Positions 8,942-18,105 of a stretch of 64,000 nucleotides of DNA are shown here, in pieces. Numbering within the stretch: the stretch's first letter is position 1; every line of letters begins with the position of its first letter. A program made the position numbers and the translations under genes. The DNA comes from Gemmatimonadaceae bacterium (GTDB lineage: Bacteria; Gemmatimonadota; Gemmatimonadetes; Gemmatimonadales; Gemmatimonadaceae). The stretch spans positions 62,001 to 126,000 of the forward strand of contig DASYSS010000050.1 in the NCBI GenBank assembly GCA_036003045.1, in the 5' to 3' direction. A model generated the notes under the pieces. It saw nothing but the letters and a program-made list of their open reading frames with translations. It was not told where the DNA came from and searched no databases.

Positions 8942-11856
8942 GGATCGCGGCCACGGCGCGCGCCGCCGCGCTTTTCCTTTTCCTAGCGGCGATTCCGGTC
9001 GCAGCCTCCGCGCAGTTCGTCGTCCGCACCTGGCTGCCCTGGCGCACGATCGAAACGCGCCGGTTCGCGTTTCACTATCCGCTTCCGCTCGAGACCTGGA
9101 CCCGGCATATCGCCGAGCGCGCCGACGCGATCGACTCGGCGGTCGCGCACGTCGTCGGCTACGCGCCGAGGCGGAAGACACAGGTCGTCGTCGACAATCC
9201 ATATTCGACGGCCAATGGTTCGGCGTGGCCCTTTCTGAAAAGGCCGACGATCTATCTCTGGGCTTCCCCTCCCGACCCGCGCGACGACATCGGCGAATTT
9301 CGCGACTGGGGCGAGATGCTCGTCTCGCACGAGTTCGGCCACATCGCGCACCTCGCTCGTCCGTCGCGTAGCCACGGCATACTCGAGTCCCTCCAGCGCG
9401 CGCTTCCCATCGACGTCGGGCCGATCGCGGAGCGGGCCCCCCGCTGGGTGATCGAAGGCTATGCGACCTTCATCGAGGGACGCGTTACTGGCTCGGGTCG
9501 GCCCCACGGCGTGTGGCGGCCCGCGCTGCTGCGCGAGCTCGCGCTCGAGGGCCAGCTGCCGCGATATGAGAATTTGAATTCGTCGGGCGCGTTCGAGGGC
9601 GGCGCGTTTGCCTACCTCGCCGGGTCGGCGTTTCTGGAATGGCTCGCCGATCGCGGCGGCGATTCGAGTCTGGTATTCGTGTGGCGGCGCATGACGGCGC
9701 GGCAGGATCGTTCGTTCGACGAAGCGTTTCGCGGCGTGTTCGGTGAATCGGCTTCCGTGTTGTACGGCCGGTTCACCGCTGATCTCACGGGTAACGCGCT
9801 CGCCACTCGCCCGGCGATCGAAGTCGGCGCCGACACGGGAGACATCGTACAGCGTCTCTCGTGGTACACTGGCGATCCGGCCATCTCGCCGGATGGCCGG
9901 CGCGTCGCGATCCTACTGCGCTCTCCGATTGTGCCCTCACGACTCGTCATCTGGGGAACGGCAGCAGAGGCCGACACCGGCCGAGCGCGACGCGATTCGA
10001 TGCTTCTGGCCCGCGACTCCGCCGACGTCCCCGCGCGGCCGATGTATCCGCAGCCGAAAAAAGTGCTCGCCAGCCTTCAGCCGCGCGCCGGGGCCCCGTA
10101 CGAATCGCCTCGCTTCCTGCGCGGCGACCGCGTCCTCGTGTCGCGAAACACGCCACGCGGCGATGGCTCGAGCGCGCCCGATCTCTACATCTGGGACCCG
10201 CAGCGCTCATCCGTCCATCGCATCACTCGCGGCGCGAGCCTCACGAATGCCGATCCGCGTCCCGACGGGCGGAGCGCCATCGCCACCCGCTGCCGGAGCG
10301 GTTGGTGCGAGCTCGTCTCGGTGGATCTCGAAAGCGGCGCCGTTCGCGTCCTCGCCGAGGGTGGGACGGACGAGTCCTACTTCCGGCCGCGTGTTTCGCG
10401 CGACGGAAAGCGCGCCGTCGTGTCGGTGCACACGCGCGAAGGATGGCGACTTCGGGTGGTCGACCTCGCGACGGGCGCGGCCACGCCGGTGCTCGGCCTC
10501 GAGAACGTCGATGCGTACGACGCTGCCTGGCACGACTCGACGTCCATCGTCACGACGACCGACGCGACCGGCGTGCCGCAAATCGAACGCGTGAACCTCG
10601 CGACGCACGAGCGGCGGCAGCTCACCGACGTCACCGGCGCCGCGGTTGCGGCCGAGCCGAACCCGGCGGACGCCACCGTGTGGTTCCTCTCGCTGTACGC
10701 TCGCGGCTACGATTTGCGCCGACTGACGTGGAGCACGGCGGTTCCGATCGGCGCGCGGATCACGGCCAGCCTCACCCCCGCGGCGGCGGTCTCGCCGATG
10801 ACATCGCGCGCGTTCTCGATGACGGTTCCGTCGTCGCCTCGTCCGTTTGGTCTCGCGCCGCGGATCTTTCTCTGGCTTCCCGTTCCGCGCACCGACGCGG
10901 ATGGCACCGGGGGCGGCCTCGCGTTGACCACGCGCGACTTGATCGGTCGAAGTGCACTCATGCTGCAGGGCTTCGCCGGCGAGCCCGCCCAGTGGCGTGG
11001 GGCTTCGGCCACCGGCGAGTGGTTTGGGACCCGGCCGGGCATTCGGTTCGACGCGTTCGGCGTCACGCAGCGGACGTCGGCGCTTGCCAATGATCTGCAT
11101 GGCATGTTCTCCGACAGCGTTCGCTTCGATTCGCGGCTGATCGGCGGCGACGCCATGCTCGACGGGAATCTTCTCTACGACTCCTGGGCGTTCCGCTATC
11201 GCCTTGGCGGCAGCGTCGCCGATCTCAGCCTCGCGAATCCCAACGCCCCGATCCTCCCTCGAGTGTCGACGACGCGGGGCATCGGCTTTGCCGATGCCAG
11301 TCTCGCGGCCCTACAGCGCAGCGACGCCGCGACGCTCACCGAATCGCTCGTCGCACGCGGCACGCTGGGCCAAACGTTCGACGCGCCCGTCAAGCGCATC
11401 GTCGCTACGGCGGGACTCGCGCTCTCCGGGCGCGGTACGTTCCCACTGGCGGCGACGGCCACGTACGCGCGCACGAACGCCGATGCGCCAGTGTTCGAGC
11501 AAATCGCCATCGGGGGCGGTCCGGTCGGGCTGCTGCCGAGCATCGTCGTGTCACAGCGATTGCCGATGCCTGTCCTGCCGTCGGCCATCATGGTTGGTTC
11601 ATCAGCGTTTACTTACAGAGCCTCGCTCCAAACACAGCCTCTCGCGCTGTATTGGTGGGGGGGCAGTACGGCGCCGGCGGGCCGATCGTTCTCGCAATGG
11701 CAGCGCGTGGCCGGGATCGAGTGGACCCAATCGGTTTCGCCGATCGCGATGGTCGGGACGCCGTCCGCGCGAGCCCAGGTCGGCATCGGCGAGTCGATCG
11801 ACGCGCCGCTTCGTCACCGAATTCGGGCGTACGCCGCCCTGGTTCTTGATCCATAA
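8899..11856 (+). CDS. secreted metallopeptidase with TolB-like propeller and C-terminal beta-barrel
   Basis: From the GTG at 8899 the protein has 985 residues with a signal peptide whose core is ALFLFLAAIPVAASA. A gluzincin-like domain follows: HEFGH (144-148) and a downstream glutamate in WVIEGYATF (E186), resembling 'peptidase MA' proteins related to M1. The central part (about 290-610) has PD40/TolB propeller motifs such as SPDGRRVA, DPRPDGRSAIA and VSRDGKRAVVS. The last 350 residues alternate polar and hydrophobic residues like an outer-membrane barrel. Substrate is unknown. The start is uncertain because no strong ribosome-binding site is visible and it overlaps the small membrane gene. 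Confidence 0.8.
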   Translation: MAARPARPGQKSAIGIAATARAAALFLFLAAIPVAASAQFVVRTWLPWRTIETRRFAFHYPLPLETWTRHIAERADAIDSAVAHVVGYAPRRKTQVVVDNPYSTANGSAWPFLKRPTIYLWASPPDPRDDIGEFRDWGEMLVSHEFGHIAHLARPSRSHGILESLQRALPIDVGPIAERAPRWVIEGYATFIEGRVTGSGRPHGVWRPALLRELALEGQLPRYENLNSSGAFEGGAFAYLAGSAFLEWLADRGGDSSLVFVWRRMTARQDRSFDEAFRGVFGESASVLYGRFTADLTGNALATRPAIEVGADTGDIVQRLSWYTGDPAISPDGRRVAILLRSPIVPSRLVIWGTAAEADTGRARRDSMLLARDSADVPARPMYPQPKKVLASLQPRAGAPYESPRFLRGDRVLVSRNTPRGDGSSAPDLYIWDPQRSSVHRITRGASLTNADPRPDGRSAIATRCRSGWCELVSVDLESGAVRVLAEGGTDESYFRPRVSRDGKRAVVSVHTREGWRLRVVDLATGAATPVLGLENVDAYDAAWHDSTSIVTTTDATGVPQIERVNLATHERRQLTDVTGAAVAAEPNPADATVWFLSLYARGYDLRRLTWSTAVPIGARITASLTPAAAVSPMTSRAFSMTVPSSPRPFGLAPRIFLWLPVPRTDADGTGGGLALTTRDLIGRSALMLQGFAGEPAQWRGASATGEWFGTRPGIRFDAFGVTQRTSALANDLHGMFSDSVRFDSRLIGGDAMLDGNLLYDSWAFRYRLGGSVADLSLANPNAPILPRVSTTRGIGFADASLAALQRSDAATLTESLVARGTLGQTFDAPVKRIVATAGLALSGRGTFPLAATATYARTNADAPVFEQIAIGGGPVGLLPSIVVSQRLPMPVLPSAIMVGSSAFTYRASLQTQPLALYWWGGSTAPAGRSFSQWQRVAGIEWTQSVSPIAMVGTPSARAQVGIGESIDAPLRHRIRAYAALVLDP

Positions 11857-11944
11857 ACCATTTCTCAGCGTTCAAACGACAGACAGGTGTCTTAGCACGC
11901 GCGTTGGCGGCGCACTGTCGGCGTTTCTACGACACATGACGTAC

Positions 11945-11972
11945 TTGTAATTCCACGTCCGTTTCTTATGAT
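11945..11972 (+). promoter_or_regulatory. candidate promoter of the TonB receptor gene
   Basis: TTGTAA (11945-11950) and TATGAT (11967-11972) are separated by 16 bases. The predicted start of transcription leaves a leader of roughly 95 bases, rich in C runs, before the ATG at 12077. The preceding gene ends at 11856, so the 220-base gap plausibly holds the end of one unit and the promoter of the next. Confidence 0.45.
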
Positions 11973-12076
11973 CGAGAGCGCCCCTCGACGAACTCGATCT
12001 TTCGTCGGAGGCGTTGGTCGGTGCCCCACCCACCCGACCCGTTCCGGGTTCCCTACTCCCCCCTTCGGAGACCTGC

Positions 12077-14974
12077 ATGTCTTTGCAGACCGTACGCTCC
12101 GTCGTGCGCCCGCGCGCCACCTATGGTTCGGGCAGCTCTCCCTGGCGACGTGCGTGGTTGGCGTTGCTTGCCGCTGCAGTCGCGGCGGCACCGGCGGCCG
12201 GCCAGACCGGCACCATCAGCGGTCGCGTGACGGAAGCCCTTTCGGGTCAGCCCGTCGGAAACGCGACGATCAACGCGCTTCGCGCGGGCGGCAATGGAAA
12301 CGTCACCGTGCGATCGAGCGCGGACGGCAAGTATACCCTATCCAATCTGCCCGCCGGCGCGTACACGGTGACCGTCACCGCCCGCATTGGCCTCGCGAAA
12401 AAGAGCGTGGATGGATTCGCGGTCCGCGGCGGTCAGACCGCGACGCTCGACTTCTCGATGACGCCGATCGCCGCTCAGCTCGAGCAGGTCGTCACGACCG
12501 CCACCTCCGGCGCGGAGCCCGAGCGTATTCAGGATTCTCCAAACCCGATCTCCGTCGTCACGTCGGCGCAGATCGAAGAGCGGCCGTCGCTCACCGTCAC
12601 CGACCATTTGAAGGCGGTGCCGGGACTGTCGATCTCAGCCGGCGGTTTGGCGCAGGCGAACATCGTGTCGCGCGGGTTCAACAACGCGTTCTCCACGCAG
12701 ATGTTGATGCTGCAGGACTATCGGTATGCCGGCGTGCCGTCGCTGCGCGTCAACGTGCCGCTGCTTTTCACGGGCACGAACGAGGACATCGATCGAATCG
12801 AGGTTTTGCAGGGACCAGCGGCCGCGCTCTACGGCCCGAACTCCGGAAACGGCGTGCTGCACGTCATCACCAAGTCGCCGTTCCAGTCGGCCGGCACGTC
12901 GCTGACGCTCGACGGCGGCGAACGGTCGCTCGTCCGCGGCAGCTTCCGCCACGCCGGCATCATCGCCGAAGACAAACTGGCGTACAAGTTCTCGGCCGAG
13001 GCGTTCACCGCCAAGGATTTTGAGTACACCGATCCCAACCAACCGACGGTCTACTCGAGCACCGATCCGCGCATTCCGCCGTCACGCCGAGGTCAGGCCG
13101 TGATCAACGACAATGACCTCAAGCGCTACGCCGGCGAGGCGCGCCTCGACTACAAGCTCGACGAGAACACGACGCTCATCTCGAGCGCCGGCTACTCGAT
13201 GATCGGCAGCGCCCGCGAGATCACGACGACGTTCGGCGCGGCGCAGGCGAAAGACTGGAGCTATCTGAATCTCCAGGAGCGCCTCCACCACAAAAATTTC
13301 TTCGCGCAGATCTTCTACGACAAGTCGAACTCCGGAAATTCCGACAGCCTCGACGCCAACGGCACGTATTACTTGCGCACCGGCATTCCCGTCGTCGACA
13401 AGTCGAGCATTCTCGCGACGCAGGTGCAGCAGGGACTTTCGTGGGGCCGCACCAAGTTCGTCGTCGGCGCCGAGTATCTCGCCACGCGTCCGCAGACCGA
13501 AGGCACGATCGACGGCCGCAACGAGAACGACGACAACATCAACGAGTACGGTGGCTACGTTCAAACGACGACGACGCTCTCGAGGATGTTCGACTTTCTC
13601 GCGGCCGCTCGCGTCGACGCGAACTCACGCATCGACGGCTATCAGTTCTCGCCGCGCGCCGCACTGATCTTCAAGCCGGATTCGAACAACAACTTCCGCG
13701 TCACGTTCAACCGCGCGTACGCGTCACCCACGTCGTTCTCGTTCTTCCTCGACCAGTATTCGGGTCAGACGCCGGCGCCGGGCATGCCGGTGCAGATCTT
13801 CGGCAACCCGCCCAAGACCGGATGGCAGTTCGCAAACAGCTGTACGGGCGCGCTTGGTTCCCTCTGCATGCGCTCGCCCTATGCTCCCGGCTTGATCGGC
13901 GCGTCGGCCGCATCGGCCTACGCTGGCTTCCTTACCCCTAACGCGGCCTTCGGCGGCGTCAGTCCGCTTCAGGCGATCATCGCGTCGCAGCCGTCGAGCA
14001 AGTTTGGAGGCGACGCGGCCAAGGCAGCATTGCTCGCCGCCGTGCCTCTGATTCAGGGCCTCCGGCCGACCGACGCGAACGTCGGGACTGTCCTGGTCGA
14101 CCTGAACACGAGCAAGCCGCTCGGATCGGTGCCGGCCAACTACGCGCCGCTCGGCGCCAACTTCGCCAACACGTGGGAGGTCGGCTACAAAGGATCGTTC
14201 TCGCAGCGTGTGAGCCTCGAGGCCGACGCGTGGTTCCAGCGGCGCCCCTCGGATCCAACGACGCAGATTCTCAACCCGGGCATCCTCTTCAACGGAACGC
14301 AGCTGGGCCAATACCTCGGCGCGAACATCGCGGCGGCGCTGATCGCCCAGGGCGTACCGCCGGCCCAAGCCGCGGCACAGGCCCAAGCGCTGGCGACAGG
14401 GCTTGCGACGGTCATGGCGCAGGTGCCCGTCGGCGCAGCGGCGTTCAAGAGCCCGCTCTACACGCAGCCGTACCTTGTGTTCTCGTACCAGAACTCGCCC
14501 GGCTACATCAATGTGGCTGGCTTTGACGTCGCGGCTGACTTCCTCCTCCCGCAGGGGTGGTCCATCGCAACCACGTATTCGAACCTCAACAAGAACGTCT
14601 ACTCCGATGCGCCCGGCGCGACAGCGGCGAACCCGCTCGCCGCCAACACGCCAAAGCACCGTGCTACAGCTACGTTGCGGTACGACAGCCAAGAGCACGG
14701 ATATGGAATCGAGGTGCGCGGCCGCTACGCGGATGCATTCCCGGTCAACTCGGGAGTGTTCAACTCGTACGGATTGCCGGCGGGCTCCACGCCGTATCCG
14801 CCGGTGCCGGTCAACGCGTTCATCGACGCTGGATTCTCGTGGGTGCTTCCGGTCAACGGGTCCCCGCGATGGTCGTTGAACGCAACGAACCTGCTCGACA
14901 ATCGCGTGGCCAGCTTCGTCGGTGTGCCGAAGATCGGCCGCATGATCATGACGCGGATCGCGTACACGTACTGA
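12077..14974 (+). CDS. TonB-dependent outer-membrane receptor with N-terminal carboxypeptidase-like domain
   Basis: A 965-residue ligand-gated importer of the outer membrane. After a signal sequence (cleavage near PAAGQ) comes a CarboxypepD_reg beta-sandwich (about 45-125, ISGRVTEALSGQPVGNATI). The plug domain follows (about 140-260), with IERPSL-like entry, RGFNNAFSTQM and the hallmark IDRIEVLQGPAAALYGPNS. The rest is a 22-strand-type barrel ending in alternating residues with terminal YTY. The chosen ATG has GGAG seven bases upstream; the upstream in-frame ATG at 12014 lacks one and would add 21 residues before the signal. Substrate is not evident; no siderophore, sugar or B12 genes are adjacent. 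Confidence 0.93.
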   Translation: MSLQTVRSVVRPRATYGSGSSPWRRAWLALLAAAVAAAPAAGQTGTISGRVTEALSGQPVGNATINALRAGGNGNVTVRSSADGKYTLSNLPAGAYTVTVTARIGLAKKSVDGFAVRGGQTATLDFSMTPIAAQLEQVVTTATSGAEPERIQDSPNPISVVTSAQIEERPSLTVTDHLKAVPGLSISAGGLAQANIVSRGFNNAFSTQMLMLQDYRYAGVPSLRVNVPLLFTGTNEDIDRIEVLQGPAAALYGPNSGNGVLHVITKSPFQSAGTSLTLDGGERSLVRGSFRHAGIIAEDKLAYKFSAEAFTAKDFEYTDPNQPTVYSSTDPRIPPSRRGQAVINDNDLKRYAGEARLDYKLDENTTLISSAGYSMIGSAREITTTFGAAQAKDWSYLNLQERLHHKNFFAQIFYDKSNSGNSDSLDANGTYYLRTGIPVVDKSSILATQVQQGLSWGRTKFVVGAEYLATRPQTEGTIDGRNENDDNINEYGGYVQTTTTLSRMFDFLAAARVDANSRIDGYQFSPRAALIFKPDSNNNFRVTFNRAYASPTSFSFFLDQYSGQTPAPGMPVQIFGNPPKTGWQFANSCTGALGSLCMRSPYAPGLIGASAASAYAGFLTPNAAFGGVSPLQAIIASQPSSKFGGDAAKAALLAAVPLIQGLRPTDANVGTVLVDLNTSKPLGSVPANYAPLGANFANTWEVGYKGSFSQRVSLEADAWFQRRPSDPTTQILNPGILFNGTQLGQYLGANIAAALIAQGVPPAQAAAQAQALATGLATVMAQVPVGAAAFKSPLYTQPYLVFSYQNSPGYINVAGFDVAADFLLPQGWSIATTYSNLNKNVYSDAPGATAANPLAANTPKHRATATLRYDSQEHGYGIEVRGRYADAFPVNSGVFNSYGLPAGSTPYPPVPVNAFIDAGFSWVLPVNGSPRWSLNATNLLDNRVASFVGVPKIGRMIMTRIAYTY

Positions 14975-15029
14975 CCCCGCCCCGTTCGTCGGGCGGTAGC
15001 GCGGGCGCTGGGATCGAAGGAGGCGAGTC

Positions 15030-15824
15030 TTGAACGTCCTCGCCGAATACGATCCCGGCGCCCGTCTCGTCGTCGGGCATCGCGGCGCCGCGGCCCGTTT
15101 CCCCGAGAACACCTTCGCCGCATTCGACTACGCCGTCGGCCTAGGCGTCGACGCGATCGAGTTCGACATCCGGATCACGGGCGATGGGGTCGTCGTCGTC
15201 ATCCACGATCCGACTGTCGATCGAACCACAGGCGGATCGGGCCACGTGGCACGGCTCACCGCCGCGCAGCTATCCCAGGCGGACGCCGGAGCCCGATTCA
15301 CCCCGGACGGAGGCCGGAGCTTCCCCTTCGCCGAAAAGGGCATCGGCGTGCCCACCCTGGAGGGCCTTCTGGAGCGGTACCCGGGGATTCCGCTCTTGAT
15401 CGAGATCAAGGTCGCCGAGGCCGCGCCGGAGGCGCTGCGGCTCTTCCGCCGCCACGGGTGCGAGGATCGCGTGTTGATCGACTCGATGGACATCCGTGCC
15501 TTGACCCCTTTCCGGGGAACGAAGGTTTCCATCGGCGCCGCTCGGCGCGACGTCGTCTCGCTGTACTGGCGAAGCGCCGTGGGATTGGTCCCCCGCTCGC
15601 TGCCGTACCGGGCCCTTTGCATTCCGGAGCGGTACGGCATCAACGTCCCAGTCGGCCGGCTCACCCGGGCAGCGGCGTCCTGCCAGGTCCCCACGCACGT
15701 GTGGACGGTGAATGAGGTCGAGGACGCGCGGCGCCTCTGGGCGGGTGGCGTGATTGGGATCGTCAGCGATGATCCCGCGGCGATGATCGCCTTGCGAGCG
15801 CAAATTGGACAAACAGCCAAATAG
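15030..15824 (+). CDS. glycerophosphodiester phosphodiesterase (GDPD) family protein
   Basis: Hydrolyses glycerophosphodiesters to glycerol-3-phosphate and an alcohol. The TIM-barrel signature is clear: VVGHRGAAARFPENT with H17-R18 and E26-N27, EFDIRITGDGVVVVIHD, and later LLIEIK and VWTVNE. No signal peptide is visible, so it is probably cytosolic. The TTG start is supported by a near-perfect Shine-Dalgarno GAAGGAGG (15016-15022 region) 7 bases upstream. It is 55 bases downstream of the TonB receptor gene and may be co-transcribed with it. Confidence 0.92.
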   Translation: MNVLAEYDPGARLVVGHRGAAARFPENTFAAFDYAVGLGVDAIEFDIRITGDGVVVVIHDPTVDRTTGGSGHVARLTAAQLSQADAGARFTPDGGRSFPFAEKGIGVPTLEGLLERYPGIPLLIEIKVAEAAPEALRLFRRHGCEDRVLIDSMDIRALTPFRGTKVSIGAARRDVVSLYWRSAVGLVPRSLPYRALCIPERYGINVPVGRLTRAAASCQVPTHVWTVNEVEDARRLWAGGVIGIVSDDPAAMIALRAQIGQTAK

Positions 15825-16231
15825 GCAGCGCGGACTGTCTCTTCCTGAGTCGGCGCGCCAACATGGGAGGCGGTCCGTTCACGTGCGAGTCCGGCGCAGG
15901 AGAGCTCGCACGGACGTTGGTTGCGGCACCGAGGGCGACGCTCGCAGCGCGGCGACGCGTCATCGTAGAGAGCTCGGCGCTCGTAGCCGCCGAGCGCGCG
16001 CGGTCGTTTGTCGTGTGCTCGAGCTCGTAACGACGCGATCGGTCGTGCAGAACACGCGGATCGAGCGAGATGAGCGCGAAATCGGCGATGTACATGTCCG
16101 GATCAGATTTGTGATATCCGCGCAACAGATTAATTTCACAATTCACTCGCGCGTGAATGTGAAGTACTTCAGCACATTCTTTTCAACACGCCTCGATCGG
16201 CCCACAATCGGGCTCGCCGACCGCTGAGACG
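15825..16231. other. 407-base intergenic region
   Basis: No convincing gene was found on either strand. The left part holds an inverted repeat, CGTGCGAG (15882-15889) with CTCGCACG (15905-15912), which could end the glycerophosphodiesterase transcript. The stretch from about 16090 to 16200 is clearly more AT-rich than its surroundings and contains a palindrome at 16135-16163. It probably holds the promoter of the nitronate monooxygenase gene. Confidence 0.5.
16135..16163. promoter_or_regulatory. palindromic operator candidate upstream of nitronate monooxygenase gene
   Basis: TTCACAATTCAC (16135-16146) faces GTGAATGTGAA (16153-16163) across TCGCGC, an inverted repeat of 11 pairs with one extra base in the left arm. 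It ends 69 bases before the ATG at 16232 in a locally AT-rich stretch. No regulator gene is adjacent, so the binding protein is unknown. Confidence 0.45.
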
Positions 16232-17212
16232 ATGTCCGTCGCACACCGAACACGCCTCGCCCGCGACGCGGGGATCGATCTGCCGATCATCTGCGGGGCC
16301 ATGTATCCCTGCACCAACCCCGAGCTCGTCGCCGCCGCCTCGGCCGCGGGCGCCATCGGGATCGTGCAGCCGGTGTCGATGACCTTCGTCTACGGCCACG
16401 ATTTCAGAGAGGGGCTGAGGCTTATCCGACGAACGACAGACCGCCCTTTTGGCATGAACGCGCTGATCGAAAAATCGTCGCGATCATATCACGAACGGCT
16501 CGTCCGTTGGGTCGACATCGCGCTCGAGGAGGGCGTTCGGTTCTTCATTACGTCGCTCGGCAATCCGAGATGGGTGGTCGACCGGGCGGCTCAGGTCGGC
16601 GGTATCGTCTATCATGACGTCACCGACCGACGCTGGGCAGAAAAAGCCGCCCAGAATGGCGTACGCGGCCTGATCGCGGTCAACAGCGAGGCAGGAGGTC
16701 ACCCCGGAAAGCTCGGGCCTCAGGCGCTGTTCGACGATGTCGCGCCGCTCGGGCTCCCGGTGATCTGCGCGGGCGGCGTGGGAGACGCGCGCGGTTTTCG
16801 GGCGATGATGGACCTGGGCTACGACGGGGTGCAGCTCGGGACGCGGTTCATCGCCTCCAACGAGTGCCGGGCGCACGAGGACTACAAGCGCGCGATCGTC
16901 GCGGCCGACCCGGCGGACATCGTCCTCACAGAGCGGCTGACAGGGCTTCCTGTCGCCGTGCTCAACAATGAATACATCCAGCGGCTGGGTCTGCGGGCCG
17001 GCCCGATCGCGCGATACATGCTACGCCACCGCAGGATGAAGTACTGGATGCGGTCGATCTACGCAGCTACGTCACATCGCCGGTTGAAGCAGTCGTCGCT
17101 GACGTCGGCGGGGGCACGTGAGTATTGGCAGGCGGGAAAGAGCGTGGGGGGAATCCAGGACGTACGGTCCGTCAAGGACATTGTTGAGGAGCTTGCGGCT
17201 GCGCTTGGGTAA
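16232..17212 (+). CDS. nitronate monooxygenase family flavoprotein
   Basis: This 326-residue FMN-binding TIM barrel belongs to the 2-nitropropane dioxygenase/FabK group, which oxidises nitronates or, in FabK, reduces enoyl-ACP. Motifs are LPIICGAMYPCTNPELVAAA near the N-terminus, NSEAGGHPGKLG in the middle, PVICAGGVGD, and YDGVQLGTRFIAS. The EAGGH element is typical of nitronate monooxygenases, which favours detoxification over fatty-acid synthesis. The C-terminal quarter (residues about 245-326) is rich in Arg and Tyr. It is a single-gene unit; nothing nearby reveals its substrate. Confidence 0.85.
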   Translation: MSVAHRTRLARDAGIDLPIICGAMYPCTNPELVAAASAAGAIGIVQPVSMTFVYGHDFREGLRLIRRTTDRPFGMNALIEKSSRSYHERLVRWVDIALEEGVRFFITSLGNPRWVVDRAAQVGGIVYHDVTDRRWAEKAAQNGVRGLIAVNSEAGGHPGKLGPQALFDDVAPLGLPVICAGGVGDARGFRAMMDLGYDGVQLGTRFIASNECRAHEDYKRAIVAADPADIVLTERLTGLPVAVLNNEYIQRLGLRAGPIARYMLRHRRMKYWMRSIYAATSHRRLKQSSLTSAGAREYWQAGKSVGGIQDVRSVKDIVEELAAALG

Positions 17213-17514
17213 CGGCGCGCTCCCACTCGGGGACTCGCTGCGCCTGGGATAGTTCGGCTGTCCGCTTGAAATCGGACGTCCGATATCGGACCTCTGCCGT
17301 CAGACCCGGCGTTTTTGGGCGATGTCCCGCGTTGGACGGGTGGAATCGCGACCGTCACGCCTAATCTGATGTCTGACGTCAGATTTCAGACGTCCGATTT
17401 CTCGCAGCGCGCCGAACCCACCAGCCACGAGAAACTCGGAATGGGAGGGTTGCGCCTTTTCAAACCCAACCATCCCCTTCCGATTCGTGTCTATTGCCTG
17501 ACTTTGGGACACAC
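17213..17514. other. 302-base intergenic region with dispersed hexamer repeats
   Basis: No gene was recognised. The region carries repeated TCGGAC/GACGTC/TCTGAC-like hexamers at 17268-17291 and 17363-17401, described separately. It must also contain the promoter of the ECF sigma factor operon, but no clear consensus promoter was identified. Confidence 0.5.
17268..17401. repeat. imperfect inverted repeat built from GACGTC/TCGGAC hexamers
   Basis: GAAATCGGACGTCCG (17268-17282) is matched in reverse complement by CAGACGTCCGATTTC (17387-17401) at 14 of 15 positions. Each arm is itself surrounded by variants: TATCGGACC on the left, and CTGATGTCTGACGTCAGA on the right. The intervening stretch of about 100 bases is ordinary sequence. 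It resembles an extragenic repeat and could fold into a long stem after the nitronate monooxygenase gene. Confidence 0.6.
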
Positions 17515-18105
17515 GTGAGCTCACCCCTGCCTCAAGTTTTCGCCTCTGATCCGCGGGCCGTGGATCGCCAGCTCGTCGCTCGGTGCATCGATGGTGATGG
17601 CACCGCTGAGCGGGCGCTGTACGACGCGCACGTCGATCGGATCTACCGGCTGATGCATCGGATGGCCGGCGACGGGGACCTGGCGGCTGACTTCACTCAG
17701 GAGGCCTTCATTCGCGCGTTCCAGCGGCTCGAGCAGTTTCGCGGCGACTCATCGCTCGCCACGTGGCTGCACACGATCGCCGTCTCGGTCGCGCTGAACG
17801 GGATGCGAAAGGTGAAACGATTGCGCGTGCGCAGTGACACCATGGACTCGATCGCGGAGCTTCCCGCCGCCGGCAATCCGGCGGGATTGACCTCGGATCT
17901 CCGCACGCGGCTCCACGCGGCGATCGACGCGCTCTCGGAAAAGCTCCGCCCAGTGTTCGTGATGCACGACGTCGAGGGATACACGCACGACGAGATCGCG
18001 GGCACGCTTGGCATTCCCGTGGGCACCTCGAAGGCACGGCTGTTCGACGCACGCGCGAAGCTGCGGTTGGCGCTCGCCGCGTTCGCAGGAGACCACATCG
18101 TATGA
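17515..18105 (+). CDS. ECF-type RNA polymerase sigma factor
   Basis: A 196-residue sigma-70 family protein with region 2 (DFTQEAFIRAFQRLEQFRG, then STSLATWL-like SSLATWLHTIA) and region 4 (HDVEGYTHDEIAGTLGIPVGTSK, split by the helix-turn-helix turn). It would direct polymerase to stress-type promoters. GTG at 17515 was chosen because the product then starts just before the conserved region; a TTG at 17494 is also in frame. The stop overlaps the next gene by ATGA, the usual arrangement with a cognate anti-sigma factor. Confidence 0.93.
   Translation: MSSPLPQVFASDPRAVDRQLVARCIDGDGTAERALYDAHVDRIYRLMHRMAGDGDLAADFTQEAFIRAFQRLEQFRGDSSLATWLHTIAVSVALNGMRKVKRLRVRSDTMDSIAELPAAGNPAGLTSDLRTRLHAAIDALSEKLRPVFVMHDVEGYTHDEIAGTLGIPVGTSKARLFDARAKLRLALAAFAGDHIV

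Noticed and set aside
12014-12076. Upstream ATG of the TonB receptor frame and a possible riboswitch leader
   Set aside because: The extra 21 residues lie before a proper signal peptide, and the C-rich leader matches no riboswitch consensus that I know.
15805-16227. 140-residue plus-strand frame and a minus-strand frame 15763-16146
   Set aside because: Both start inside the glycerophosphodiesterase gene, show Arg-rich noise and no signal, domain or ribosome-binding site.
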